8,985 bases of DNA from Anaerolineales bacterium (GTDB lineage: Bacteria; Chloroflexota; Anaerolineae; B4-G1; DUEL01). The position numbers were made by a program, and so were the translations under genes. The stretch spans positions 1 through 8,985 of the forward strand of contig DQUX01000226.1 of NCBI GenBank assembly GCA_015662065.1, written 5' to 3'. Within the stretch, counting starts at the first letter, position 1. Each line of letters opens with the position of its first letter. The notes beneath the pieces are model-generated. The model saw only the letters and a program-made list of their open reading frames with translations, did not search any database and was not told where the DNA came from. Positions 1 to 5,851 of this stretch are shown piece after piece.

Positions 1-2
1 CC

Positions 3-917
3 GAAGCGCTGGCGGCGGCCCTGGCGGAGGATGCGGCGGACCTGGCCCGGGGGTGTCTCCGGGAGCGGGGGGAGCCGACCCCCTGGATGGTGCTCCATGC
101 CGCCATCTACGCTGGCCTGGCCACGTCGGGGCGACCCTCTGGGATCGCTCGCTCCCCTGGGGTCGCCTTCGCCGCCGACGCCGTCCGTCAGGGGCTGGAG
201 GGGCTGGAGTTGGAGCCGGTGGGCGAGGCGGCGGACCTGCGCTGGCTCCCCGCCCTGGACGCCGAACCCGCCGAGCCCCTGGCCGACCGGGTGGAGGAGA
301 CCGTCCGGCAGGCCCTCCGATCCAGCCCGGCCCGGGAGACGGACGGGCTAGTTCTAGCCGTCTACGCCGCATTGGACGGCCCCCTCACGCCCGCCCCCTC
401 CCTGGTTCTCCTCTGCCTGGATTCCTACGGCGTGGTGGAGGAGGGGCGGTGGCGGCTGCGAGAGGAGGACGACCCGGACCGACGGGGGAGGGAGTTGAAG
501 AGCCTGCGCAAGGAACTGCAGGCACTGGGGGACCGGTTGGGGTTTCGGGTGGGACGAGGGCGGGGATGGGACGTCCGCTGGCGGGAGGGGAGACGGGATG
601 TCTACCTCTTCGCCCTCTCCCCCACGGCGACGCTGGGCCGCTATCTGCTCTGGGGCCCGCCGGTTCCCGCGGGGGCCCGCCCCTGTCTGGTCTTCCCCGG
701 CGGGCGGGCGGAGCTGCTGGTCCACAAACTTCGCCGCGATCCCCGGTTGGCCCGCGTTGTCGAGAAGAAGGGGTGGCAGTTCATCAAGTTCCGCCATCTG
801 CGCCGCCTCATCGCGGAGGGATTGGACCGGCGACTCTTCGAGGCGGTGCTGGGGCTTGATCCCATCGTCGAGCGAGAGGGGGTGCAGATCCCCCTCATTT
901 TGGGAGGCAAAGAGTAG
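3..917 (+). CDS. Partial CDS, C-terminal part of an unrecognised protein (start lies left of the window)
   Basis: The frame is open from the first bases, through residues reading EALAAALAEDAADLARG, to a TAG at 915-917, so the gene very probably begins upstream and the ATG at 87 is internal; 304 residues are visible. Codon use is uniform and strongly GC-biased, as in the downstream genes. Visible pieces are an early helical segment with RGEPTPWMVLHAA, an acidic and variable middle, and a conserved-looking C-terminal domain with LSPTATLGRYLLWG, LVFPGGRAELLVHKLRRDP and WQFIKFRHLRRLI, ending in a VQIPLIL stretch. No catalytic motif or TM segment is visible. From memory, tails of this kind sit at the C-terminus of large DNA-methylase-like proteins in Chloroflexota, but the methylase domain itself would lie outside the window, so I assign no function. 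It ends 32 nt before the next gene. Confidence 0.72.
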   Translation, partial: EALAAALAEDAADLARGCLRERGEPTPWMVLHAAIYAGLATSGRPSGIARSPGVAFAADAVRQGLEGLELEPVGEAADLRWLPALDAEPAEPLADRVEETVRQALRSSPARETDGLVLAVYAALDGPLTPAPSLVLLCLDSYGVVEEGRWRLREEDDPDRRGRELKSLRKELQALGDRLGFRVGRGRGWDVRWREGRRDVYLFALSPTATLGRYLLWGPPVPAGARPCLVFPGGRAELLVHKLRRDPRLARVVEKKGWQFIKFRHLRRLIAEGLDRRLFEAVLGLDPIVEREGVQIPLILGGKE

Positions 918-937
918 GACAGGCCGGTAGCCCATCC

Positions 938-943
938 AGGAGA
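938..943 (+). promoter_or_regulatory. Ribosome binding site of the 950 gene
   Basis: AGGAGA lies 6 nt before the ATG at 950. This decides the start over the competing ATG at 943, which opens a different frame and would sit directly on the ribosome binding site. Confidence 0.7.
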
Positions 944-949
944 TGAAAG

Positions 950-1489
950 ATGAAACGAGCCATCGGCTCCCTCGCGCTGATTCTGGCCCTGCTCCTGGCG
1001 GTGACCTCGCTGGTCGTCAGCGGGTTCACCCTGTACGGGCTGTTGCGGGCCCGGCGGGCCGGGCTGACGGCGGTGACGGAGGCCCGGGAGGCCCTCTCCA
1101 GCCTGAGCGACCAGGTGATCGAGACCTCCATCCCCTTCCACCACGCCCTCCCCATCCAGGCCCACGTGCCGCTGGAACAGGAGTTCATCATCCCCATCCA
1201 GACTACGGTTCCCTTCTCCGCTGTGGTACAGGTGCCGATACAGATCCCGGTGCTGGGCACGTACGAGATGTCTGTGCCGATCAACGCCGAGATCCCACTG
1301 GACATGCAGGTGGTCGTCCCCGTCAGCCAGACGGTGAGCGTGGAGACGGTGGTGGCGGTGGATACGGAGGTCCCGGTGCGGCTGGAGGTCGGTCAACTGG
1401 GGCTGGAGGAGCTGTTGGAGCAGATCGACGCGGCGCTGGCAGAGATGGAGCGGGGGCTGCGGTGGCCGATGACGCCTGGGAAGCCGTGA
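950..1489 (+). CDS. Single-pass membrane protein with a Val/Ile-Pro repeat domain, function unknown
   Basis: A 179-residue protein. Residues about 5-31 are a strongly hydrophobic membrane segment (LALILALLLAVTSLVVSG), preceded by MKR, so the N-terminus is probably cytoplasmic and the rest exported. Residues 32-60 are a charged helix. Residues 61-147 are an extended domain of recurring Ile/Val/Leu-Pro pairs (IPF, LPI, VPL, IPI, VPF, VPI, IPL, VPV) separated by short polar stretches; the prolines at 62, 68, 74, 82, 88, 96, 100, 110, 116, 124 and 142 all fall on even positions, which fits a beta-like strand pattern. The tail (about 150-171) is an amphipathic helix, LEELLEQIDAALAEMERG. I do not recognise a named family. 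It overlaps the start of the acetyltransferase gene and is probably co-transcribed with it. A structural or envelope role is possible but unproven. Confidence 0.82.
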   Translation: MKRAIGSLALILALLLAVTSLVVSGFTLYGLLRARRAGLTAVTEAREALSSLSDQVIETSIPFHHALPIQAHVPLEQEFIIPIQTTVPFSAVVQVPIQIPVLGTYEMSVPINAEIPLDMQVVVPVSQTVSVETVVAVDTEVPVRLEVGQLGLEELLEQIDAALAEMERGLRWPMTPGKP

Positions 1490-2265
1490 CCACAGCGCTG
1501 ACCGATCCGGAGCGGCTCCTGGCCCACTTCACCCTGGCGGCGGACCTGACGACGCTGCGGGGGGAATGTCGGTTCGCCCGCTCGGAGCGAGCTCTCGTCG
1601 CCCGATACGACGGGCTCCCCTTCGCCGCGCTGGCCTTCTGGGGAGAGGACCCGGGGGAACTGGCGGGCCTGGCAACCCGGTTGGTCGACCCCGGTGAGGT
1701 TTTCTACCTCCTGCTGAACGAGCAGCAGATGCGGCCGGCGGAGCGGGCCTTCGCCGTGGAGCAGGTCCGGCCGGAGTGGCAGATGCTCTTTATGGGAGAC
1801 CCGGCGGAGCTGGACCCCGGCGATGCGACGGAGTTGGGACCGGAGCACCTGGAGGGGATGCGGGACCTGGCGGCGGAGGCGGGGTTGATGGCCTTGGAGG
1901 TGGATCCCTTCCGGCATGGGCCGGCCTTTGGGGTGTGGGCGGAAGGGACGGCTCGTGAGTCGCCCCTGTTGGTGGCGATGGGGGCCACCCATCTGGCGGT
2001 CCCCGGCGGCGCTGAGATCGGCAACGTGGCTACCCGCACCACCCATCGCCGTCGGGGGCTGGCGCGGCAGGTGGTGGCGGCGCTGGTGCGGGCGCACGCG
2101 GCGCAGGGCCGGCGGGTCTTCCTGATGGTGTTTCAGACCAACCGCGCAGCGGTGCTTTTGTATGAAAGCCTGGGTTTTGTGCGGCTGCGGCCGATGTTCC
2201 TGATGCGCTGTCGGCTGAGGGCCAAAGGGCGTTTCCTGGAAACCTGGGAGAGGCTGAGAACCTGA
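1462..2265 (+). CDS. GNAT-family N-acetyltransferase
   Basis: A GCN5-related acetyltransferase of about 267 residues that probably transfers an acetyl group from acetyl-CoA to an unknown amine. The GNAT fold is in the C-terminal half: IGNVATRTTHRRRGLARQV (186-204) is motif A, with the RRRGLA pyrophosphate loop, and NRAAVLLYESLGF (227-239) is the motif B region with the usual Asn and Tyr. The N-terminal part (about 1-150) is less typical and may set substrate specificity. The start is uncertain. GTG 1462 has GGAG at 1447-1450, 11 nt upstream, and overlaps the preceding gene by 28 nt. GTG 1486 gives a classic GTGA overlap with that gene's stop but has only a weak GGGA. The frame is open further back to an ATG at 943, but that stretch is the shadow of the membrane-protein gene. 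Substrate cannot be told. Confidence 0.82.
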   Translation: MADDAWEAVTTALTDPERLLAHFTLAADLTTLRGECRFARSERALVARYDGLPFAALAFWGEDPGELAGLATRLVDPGEVFYLLLNEQQMRPAERAFAVEQVRPEWQMLFMGDPAELDPGDATELGPEHLEGMRDLAAEAGLMALEVDPFRHGPAFGVWAEGTARESPLLVAMGATHLAVPGGAEIGNVATRTTHRRRGLARQVVAALVRAHAAQGRRVFLMVFQTNRAAVLLYESLGFVRLRPMFLMRCRLRAKGRFLETWERLRT

Positions 2266-2267
2266 TG

Positions 2268-2281
2268 GTGACACTCGTCAC
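2268..2281. promoter_or_regulatory. CRP/FNR-like operator, GTGA-N6-TCAC
   Basis: GTGACACTCGTCAC is an inverted repeat with 5-nt arms (GTGAC/GTCAC) that fits the GTGA-N6-TCAC core of CRP-type sites. It directly abuts the -35 box, and its centre (2274.5) is about 42 bp upstream of the start site predicted from the TATATT box, which is the usual position of a class II activator. Flanking bases (G on the left, T on the right) do not extend the symmetry. Binding by a CRP/FNR-family protein is inferred; no regulator gene is in the window. Confidence 0.42.
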
Positions 2282-2310
2282 TTTTCAATCGGCCCGGAAA
2301 GGGGTATATT
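2282..2310 (+). promoter_or_regulatory. Sigma70-type promoter candidate for the 2-oxoacid oxidoreductase operon
   Basis: A -35 box TTTTCA (2282-2287, 4 of 6 to TTGACA) and a -10 box TATATT (2305-2310, 5 of 6 to TATAAT) are separated by exactly 17 bp, in a locally AT-rich patch inside a very GC-rich window. The transcript would start near 2317, leaving a leader of about 50 nt before the ferredoxin gene. The weak -35 agrees with dependence on an activator at the adjoining palindrome. Confidence 0.5.
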
Positions 2311-2366
2311 ATGGAGCGTCTCTTCCGGAGCGGCATAGGCTCTCGAAAACCTGGCGGAGGGTAGAT

Positions 2367-2615
2367 ATGGCGAAGGGAATGGTGCTCATCAACGAGGACC
2401 GCTGCAAAGGGTGTGGCCTGTGCGTTTCGGTCTGCCCCGTGCACATCCTCCGGTTGGCGGATGGGCGATTCAACGCCAAAGGGTATCGGCCCGTTGAGGT
2501 GACGGACCCGGAGGCGTGCACCGGCTGTGCGATGTGCGCGACCATCTGCCCCGACGTGGTCTTTACCGTATACCGACAACGGCGGAAGCCCAAGCAGGCG
2601 GCCGCTACAGCATAG
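2367..2615 (+). CDS. 2-oxoacid:ferredoxin oxidoreductase, ferredoxin-like delta subunit (2x[4Fe-4S])
   Basis: An 82-residue bacterial-type ferredoxin, the electron-transfer subunit of the complex encoded by the next three genes. It carries two complete CxxCxxCxxxCP motifs, at residues 13-24 (CKGCGLCVSVCP) and 51-62 (CTGCAMCATICP), each expected to bind one [4Fe-4S] cluster that passes electrons from the thiamine site to a soluble ferredoxin. ATG 2367 is preceded by GGAGG (2356-2360) at 6 nt. An ATG at 2265 in the same frame would add 34 residues lacking ferredoxin character and would place the promoter inside the gene, so it was rejected. An internal ATG at 2379 is less well placed. The tail is basic and Ala-rich. 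It is the first gene of the operon and ends 11 nt before the alpha gene. Confidence 0.93.
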   Translation: MAKGMVLINEDRCKGCGLCVSVCPVHILRLADGRFNAKGYRPVEVTDPEACTGCAMCATICPDVVFTVYRQRRKPKQAAATA

Positions 2616-2626
2616 GAGGGATGAGG

Positions 2627-3691
2627 ATGGCGAAGGAACTGTGGGAAGGAAACGCGGCGATCGCTGAAGCGGCCATCCGGGCTGGCGTGGAAGCCTTCTT
2701 TGGCTACCCCATCACCCCCCAGACCGAAGTGCTGGAGCACTTCTCCAAGCGGCTTCCGGAGCTGGGTCGGGTCTTCCTCCAGGCAGAAAGCGAGGTCGCC
2801 TCCATCAACATGGTCTACGGCGCGGCCTGCGCCGGGGCGCGGGTGATGACCTCCTCCTCCAGCCCCGGCGTCAGTCTGATGCAGGAGGGGTTCTCCTACA
2901 TCGCCTGCTCCGAGGTGCCGGCGGTGGTGACGAACATTATGCGCGGTGGGCCGGGCCTGGGCAACGTCCAGCCAGCGCAAGGGGACTACTTCCAGGCGGT
3001 GAAGTCGGCCGGCCACGGCGATTTCCACATGATCGTCCTGGCCCCGGCCAACGTCCAGGAGGCGATCGATCTGATGGTGCTGGCCTTCGACCTGGCGGAG
3101 AAGTACCGCACCATCGTGATGTTCGTCGCCGATGGCTCCATCGGCCAGATGATGGAGCCGGCGGAGATGCCGCCGATGCGGCCGGTCCGGCCGCCCGAGG
3201 AGCGCCCCGATTGGGCGCTGACCGGCGCCCAGGGCCGGAAGCCCAACATCATCACCTCCCTCTACCTGGGTGCCGAGAATATGGAGCGGGTCAACCTGCG
3301 GTTGCAGGCCAAGCTCAAGGAGATCGCCGCCAACGAGGTGCGCTGGAAGGAGTACAGCACCGAGGACGCCGACCTGCTGCTGGTGGCCTTCGGCACCGTG
3401 GGCCGGGTCTGCCAGACGGTGGTGCGAGAGGCACGGGAGAAGGGGTTGAAGGTGGGCCTCCTGCGCCCCATCACTCTGTGGCCCTTCCCCAGCGGTCGCA
3501 TCGCCGAGCTGGCCGAGCAGGTGCGCGGGGTGCTGGTCGTGGAGATGAACGCCGGGCAGATGGTGGAGGACGTGCGGCTGGCGGTCGAGGGCCGTCGCCC
3601 GGTGCGGTTCTATGGCCGGATGGGCGGGCCGATCCCCCTGCCCGATGAGATTCTGCCCGAGATGGAGAAGCTAGACGCGGAGTGCCGATAG
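2627..3691 (+). CDS. vorB: 2-oxoacid:ferredoxin oxidoreductase alpha subunit, VorB-like (3-methyl-2-oxobutanoate dehydrogenase type)
   Basis: The 354-residue alpha subunit of a ferredoxin-linked 2-oxoacid oxidoreductase (2-oxoacid + CoA + oxidised ferredoxin to acyl-CoA + CO2 + reduced ferredoxin). Visible signatures are FFGYPITPQTE (24-34), the QAESE stretch with E56 that contacts the thiamine ring in the family, MTSSSSPG (74-81), MRGGPGLGN (105-113) and GHGD (129-132). The C-terminal third carries the transketolase-C-like fold (LLLVAFGTVGRVCQTV). The MAKELWEGN start and the length match VorB proteins better than classical PorA. Substrate is therefore guessed as branched-chain 2-oxoacids, but 2-oxoglutarate or pyruvate cannot be excluded by eye. 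ATG 2627 lies 7 nt after AGGAGG (2614-2619); the in-frame ATG 2621 is too close to that site, and the frame's extension to 2516 overlaps the ferredoxin gene. Confidence 0.93.
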   Translation: MAKELWEGNAAIAEAAIRAGVEAFFGYPITPQTEVLEHFSKRLPELGRVFLQAESEVASINMVYGAACAGARVMTSSSSPGVSLMQEGFSYIACSEVPAVVTNIMRGGPGLGNVQPAQGDYFQAVKSAGHGDFHMIVLAPANVQEAIDLMVLAFDLAEKYRTIVMFVADGSIGQMMEPAEMPPMRPVRPPEERPDWALTGAQGRKPNIITSLYLGAENMERVNLRLQAKLKEIAANEVRWKEYSTEDADLLLVAFGTVGRVCQTVVREAREKGLKVGLLRPITLWPFPSGRIAELAEQVRGVLVVEMNAGQMVEDVRLAVEGRRPVRFYGRMGGPIPLPDEILPEMEKLDAECR

Positions 3692-3744
3692 GGGTTTCAG
3701 GTTCCAGGCTCCAGGTTTCAGAGCCAACCTGAAACCTGAAACCA
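3692..3744 (+). repeat. TTTCAGG/CCTGAAA intergenic repeat able to form alternative hairpins
   Basis: The 69-nt gap between alpha and beta is built largely of variants of TTTCAGGTTCCAGG and its complement. CAGGTTTCAG (3712-3721) pairs perfectly with CTGAAACCTG (3729-3738) around a 7-nt loop. Alternatively GGTTTCAGGTT (3693-3703) pairs perfectly with AACCTGAAACC, which occurs twice, at 3726-3736 and 3733-3743. These folds are mutually exclusive. No T run follows, and the gap lies inside an operon encoding one complex, so it is unlikely to be a full terminator. The same 10-mer CAGGTTTCAG recurs at 6334-6343. Confidence 0.75.
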
Positions 3745-3760
3745 TCTCAGGAGGAGTGAA

Positions 3761-4552
3761 ATGGCGACCGTTGAGATCCCGGCCGATATGGAACTGGTCT
3801 ACAAGTACCCGGAGAGCCTGACCGAGGCCCATACCCACTACTGCCCTGGCTGCACCCACGGCGTCATCCACCGGCTCATCGCCGAGGTACTGGACGAGCT
3901 GGGGGTGCGGGAACGGACCATCGGCATCGCCCCGGTGGGGTGCTCGGTATTGGCTTACTATTACTTCAACATGGACTTCGCCGAGGCGGCCCACGGACGC
4001 GCCCCGGCGATGGCCACCGGCCTGAAGCGCGTCAGTCCCGACAAGGTGGTCTTCACCTATCAGGGGGATGGCGACCTGGCGGCCATCGGCACCGCCGAGA
4101 TCATCCACGCCGTCAACCGGGGGGAGTTGTTCACCACCATCTTCGTCAACAACGCCATCTATGGGATGACCGGCGGACAGATGGCGCCGACCACGCTGCC
4201 CGGACAGGTGACCACCTCCTCGCCCTACGGGCGGGATGTGGAGACGGCGGGGTTCCCCATCCATATGGCGGAGCTGGTCGGGCAGCTCCCCGGCGCGGCC
4301 TACGTCACCCGGCAGGCGGTGCTCGATGTGCCCGGCATCCGGCGCACCAAGAAAGCCATCAAGCTGGCCTTCCAGACCCAGTTGGCTGGGCTGGGCTTCT
4401 CGATGGTGGAAGTTCTCTCCACCTGCGGCACCAACTGGCATATGGGGCCGCTGGAGGCGCTGGAGTGGGCCAAGGAGCATATGGTAGAGTACTTCCCGCT
4501 GGGGGATACGAAGATGACCGACAGGGTGCGTGCGCTCAAGGAGGGGAAGTGA
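3761..4552 (+). CDS. 2-oxoacid:ferredoxin oxidoreductase beta subunit (thiamine pyrophosphate-binding)
   Basis: The 263-residue TPP-binding subunit, which forms the active site with the alpha subunit. The family's cysteine motif YCPGC is at 27-31, with a further conserved Cys in APVGCS (57-62). The TPP/Mg2+ motif is complete: GDGD at 102-105 and NN at 130-131, continuing as YGMTGGQMAPTT (134-145), typical of the KorB/VorA group. The C-terminal part (from about residue 180) has the LDVPGIRRTKKAIKLAFQTQ helix and the VLSTCGTNW segment. The length is normal for a beta subunit without fused ferredoxin, consistent with the separate ferredoxin gene upstream. ATG 3761 follows AGGAGG (3749-3754) at 6 nt. 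Its TGA overlaps the gamma start by one base (TGATG). Confidence 0.94.
   Translation: MATVEIPADMELVYKYPESLTEAHTHYCPGCTHGVIHRLIAEVLDELGVRERTIGIAPVGCSVLAYYYFNMDFAEAAHGRAPAMATGLKRVSPDKVVFTYQGDGDLAAIGTAEIIHAVNRGELFTTIFVNNAIYGMTGGQMAPTTLPGQVTTSSPYGRDVETAGFPIHMAELVGQLPGAAYVTRQAVLDVPGIRRTKKAIKLAFQTQLAGLGFSMVEVLSTCGTNWHMGPLEALEWAKEHMVEYFPLGDTKMTDRVRALKEGK
4538..4544 (+). promoter_or_regulatory. Ribosome binding site of the gamma subunit gene, inside the beta gene
   Basis: AAGGAGG lies within the last codons of the beta gene, 7 nt before ATG 4552. It supports that start and suggests coupled translation of beta and gamma. Confidence 0.65.
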
Positions 4553-5094
4553 TGCAAGAGGAAATCATCATCTCCGGCTTCGGCGGTCAAGGAGCGCTCT
4601 TCGCCGGGCAGCTCCTGGCTTACGCCGCCATGGAGCAGGGCTTCCACGTGACGTGGATCCCCTCCTATGGCCCCGAGATGCGGGGCGGGAAAGCTCGCTG
4701 TACCGTCGTCGTCTCCGATGAGGAGATCGGCTCGCCGCTGGTGCGGCGGCCCAGCGCCGCCATCGTCCTCAACATCCCCTCGATGGAGGCCTTCGAGCCA
4801 GCGGTCAAGCCCGGGGGGATGCTGGTGGTCAACAGCTCGTTGGTCCCCCAACAGAGTGAGCGGGACGACATCCGCGTGGTCTATGTGCCCGCCAGCGACC
4901 TGGCGACCGAGCTGGGCAACGTCCGCCTGGCCAACGTCATCTGTCTCGGAGCGCTGGTGAAGGCTACCGGCGTGGTCCCGCTGGCAGCGGTGGAGCAAGC
5001 GCTGGATAATCACCTCCCGGAGCGGCATAGGAAACTGCTGGGGTTGAACAAGGAGGCATTGCAGAAGGGGGCCGAGCTGGCGGGCGATGGCTAG
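4552..5094 (+). CDS. 2-oxoacid:ferredoxin oxidoreductase gamma subunit
   Basis: The 180-residue gamma subunit of the pyruvate/ketoisovalerate oxidoreductase type, which closes the four-subunit complex and in the family belongs to the CoA-handling domain. The hallmark N-terminus IIISGFGGQGALFAGQLLA (5-23) is followed by TWIPSYGPEMRGGKA (34-48) with the conserved YGPEMRGG, and then by a Rossmann-like core (AAIVLNIPS, GGMLVVNSSLV, VYVPASDLA). The C-terminus ends in helices around LPERHRKLLGLNKEAL. The start overlaps the beta stop by one base, which indicates strict co-expression. It is the last oxidoreductase gene. No intrinsic terminator follows; only a weak 6-bp stem (TCTCCT 5098-5103/AGGAGA 5118-5123) without a T run is present. 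Confidence 0.93.
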   Translation: MQEEIIISGFGGQGALFAGQLLAYAAMEQGFHVTWIPSYGPEMRGGKARCTVVVSDEEIGSPLVRRPSAAIVLNIPSMEAFEPAVKPGGMLVVNSSLVPQQSERDDIRVVYVPASDLATELGNVRLANVICLGALVKATGVVPLAAVEQALDNHLPERHRKLLGLNKEALQKGAELAGDG

Positions 5095-5149
5095 CCGTCT
5101 CCTCCCCGCCCCGCCGCAGGAGAGCGGTCTCGCCGGAAGAGGATTGCGG

Positions 5150-5183
5150 GCGATGGACGTGCCGAGCATCCAGCGATCCGAAG
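5150..5183 (+). repeat. Direct repeat, copy 1 (34 nt)
   Basis: It matches copy 2 (5311-5344) at 31 of 34 positions by hand count, 161 nt apart. Both share GCGATG, ACGTGCCG and CATCCAGCGATCCGAAG. In copy 1 the ATG at 5153 opens a 42-codon frame (MDVPSIQRSE...) that ends at 5281 after running through the first hairpin into the second. GGAAGAGG upstream looks like a ribosome binding site. This may be a decayed or duplicated gene start rather than an expressed peptide. Confidence 0.75.
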
Positions 5184-5217
5184 GTGAATACCTCGACAAT
5201 GTCACGTTATGCTCTGA

Positions 5218-5234
5218 GGGGGTCTGTGACCCCC
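5218..5234. repeat. Perfect hairpin GGGGGTC-TGT-GACCCCC
   Basis: A 7-bp perfect stem with a 3-nt loop. It is not followed by a T tract, so it is not a standard intrinsic terminator. It has the same architecture as the hairpin at 5271-5287 (7-bp stem, GTC-NNN-GAC core), 53 nt downstream. Confidence 0.7.
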
Positions 5235-5270
5235 GACTTTGGCTGAGAATGGTAGCTTTCGGCCGGAGAC

Positions 5271-5287
5271 GCGGGTCATAGACCCGC
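5271..5287. repeat. Perfect hairpin GCGGGTC-ATA-GACCCGC
   Basis: A 7-bp perfect stem with a 3-nt loop, shortly before the small membrane protein gene. It differs from the 5218 hairpin at one stem pair and in the loop. Together they look like two copies of one dispersed palindromic element. Confidence 0.7.
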
Positions 5288-5310
5288 TGGGAGCCTTCGG
5301 AGGGGCGCAG

Positions 5311-5344
5311 GCGATGAACGTGCCGGACATCCAGCGATCCGAAG
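5311..5344 (+). repeat. Direct repeat, copy 2 (34 nt), overlapping a gene start
   Basis: The second copy of the 5150-5183 repeat. It spans the ATG at 5314 and supplies the first ten codons (MNVPDIQRSE) of the following gene, the same reading as in copy 1 (MDVPSIQRSE). Confidence 0.75.
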
Positions 5345-5799
5345 AGGCCTGCCTACGCGGCCCGGAGGCAGAGCGTTTACCTTCAGCAGGCAGGGTCCGG
5401 CGGTTCAGTGTGATCCTGCTTGGGCTTGCCGTGGCTGGGATGATCTGTTTGGTCTCCGGGCTGACGCTGGCGCGGGGGACGTGGTGGTACTCCATCGGCA
5501 CCGACCAGGCGCTGGATCAAGCAGTTCGAGCGCGGGTCGAGGTGATCCAGGCTGAGGTGGAGGCAGTGGGTGGAGCACCGGAGGCGGTGGCCTGGCTGGA
5601 TGCGGCTCTGGATCCTGGTGCCGATCCGACGACGGTTCGGATCTATCTTCTGTCCGCGATGCAGGCGCTGGAAGCCACCGGTGATCCCGGCCTGGCTGAG
5701 GTGGCGGGAGAGTTGCGGGCGATTGTGAACACCATCCGACAGACTTCCATCGAGGGAACGGCTACGCACCCCCCTCTGCCCACGGTCGAGTGGCCCTAG
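5314..5799 (+). CDS. Small single-TM protein, function unknown
   Basis: A protein of 161 residues if it starts at ATG 5314, which has GGAGGGG (5299-5305) 8 nt upstream; an in-frame ATG at 5239 has no such site and would include the second hairpin. Residues 1-30 are hydrophilic and come partly from the repeat. Residues about 31-54 are one membrane segment (VILLGLAVAGMICLVSGLTLA). The exported part (55-161) opens with RGTWWYSIGTDQ and is mainly helical, acidic and Ala-rich (ARVEVIQAEVEAVGG, IYLLSAMQALEATGD, LAEVAGELRAIVNTIRQTS), ending in a Pro-rich tail. I recognise no family. Codon bias and the membrane segment support a real gene. Its N-terminus may have been rewritten by the repeat, and a later start such as GTG 5410 cannot be excluded. 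Confidence 0.65.
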   Translation: MNVPDIQRSEEACLRGPEAERLPSAGRVRRFSVILLGLAVAGMICLVSGLTLARGTWWYSIGTDQALDQAVRARVEVIQAEVEAVGGAPEAVAWLDAALDPGADPTTVRIYLLSAMQALEATGDPGLAEVAGELRAIVNTIRQTSIEGTATHPPLPTVEWP

Positions 5800-5851
5800 G
5801 GGAGTCGTGAGGGGCTTGCTTCCGCAGTAGGAGGGGGAAAGGCAGGGCAGG

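Noticed and set aside
943..2265. A 440-residue fusion reading from ATG 943 through the acetyltransferase
   Set aside because: The first 170 or so residues are Gly/Arg/Pro-rich frame-shadow of the membrane-protein gene, and ATG 943 sits on the ribosome binding site of the 950 gene.
1393..2274. 293-codon minus-strand frame opposite the acetyltransferase
   Set aside because: Low-complexity Pro/Gln/Arg-rich translation opposite a gene with clear GNAT motifs.
2265..2615. Longer ferredoxin starting at ATG 2265
   Set aside because: It would swallow the promoter and operator, and it adds 34 residues without ferredoxin character. ATG 2367 has an ideal GGAGG.
3211..3648. 145-codon + frame within the alpha gene
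   Set aside because: Out-of-frame shadow, Gly/Arg/Pro-rich with no recognisable motif.
3692..3744. CRISPR-like array from the repeated TTTCAGG units
   Set aside because: Units are very short, irregularly spaced and in both orientations, with no spacers of constant length and no cas genes.
3940..5094. 384-residue version of the gamma subunit
   Set aside because: The extra N-terminus is a shadow of the beta gene. ATG 4552 with AAGGAGG gives the canonical ISGFGGQG start.
5095..5123. Terminator after the oxidoreductase operon (TCTCCT/AGGAGA)
   Set aside because: Only a 6-bp stem, a 14-nt loop and no T run.
5193..5213. TCGACA ... TATGCT as a promoter in the repeat region
   Set aside because: The boxes are only 9 bp apart, far from the 16-18 bp needed.
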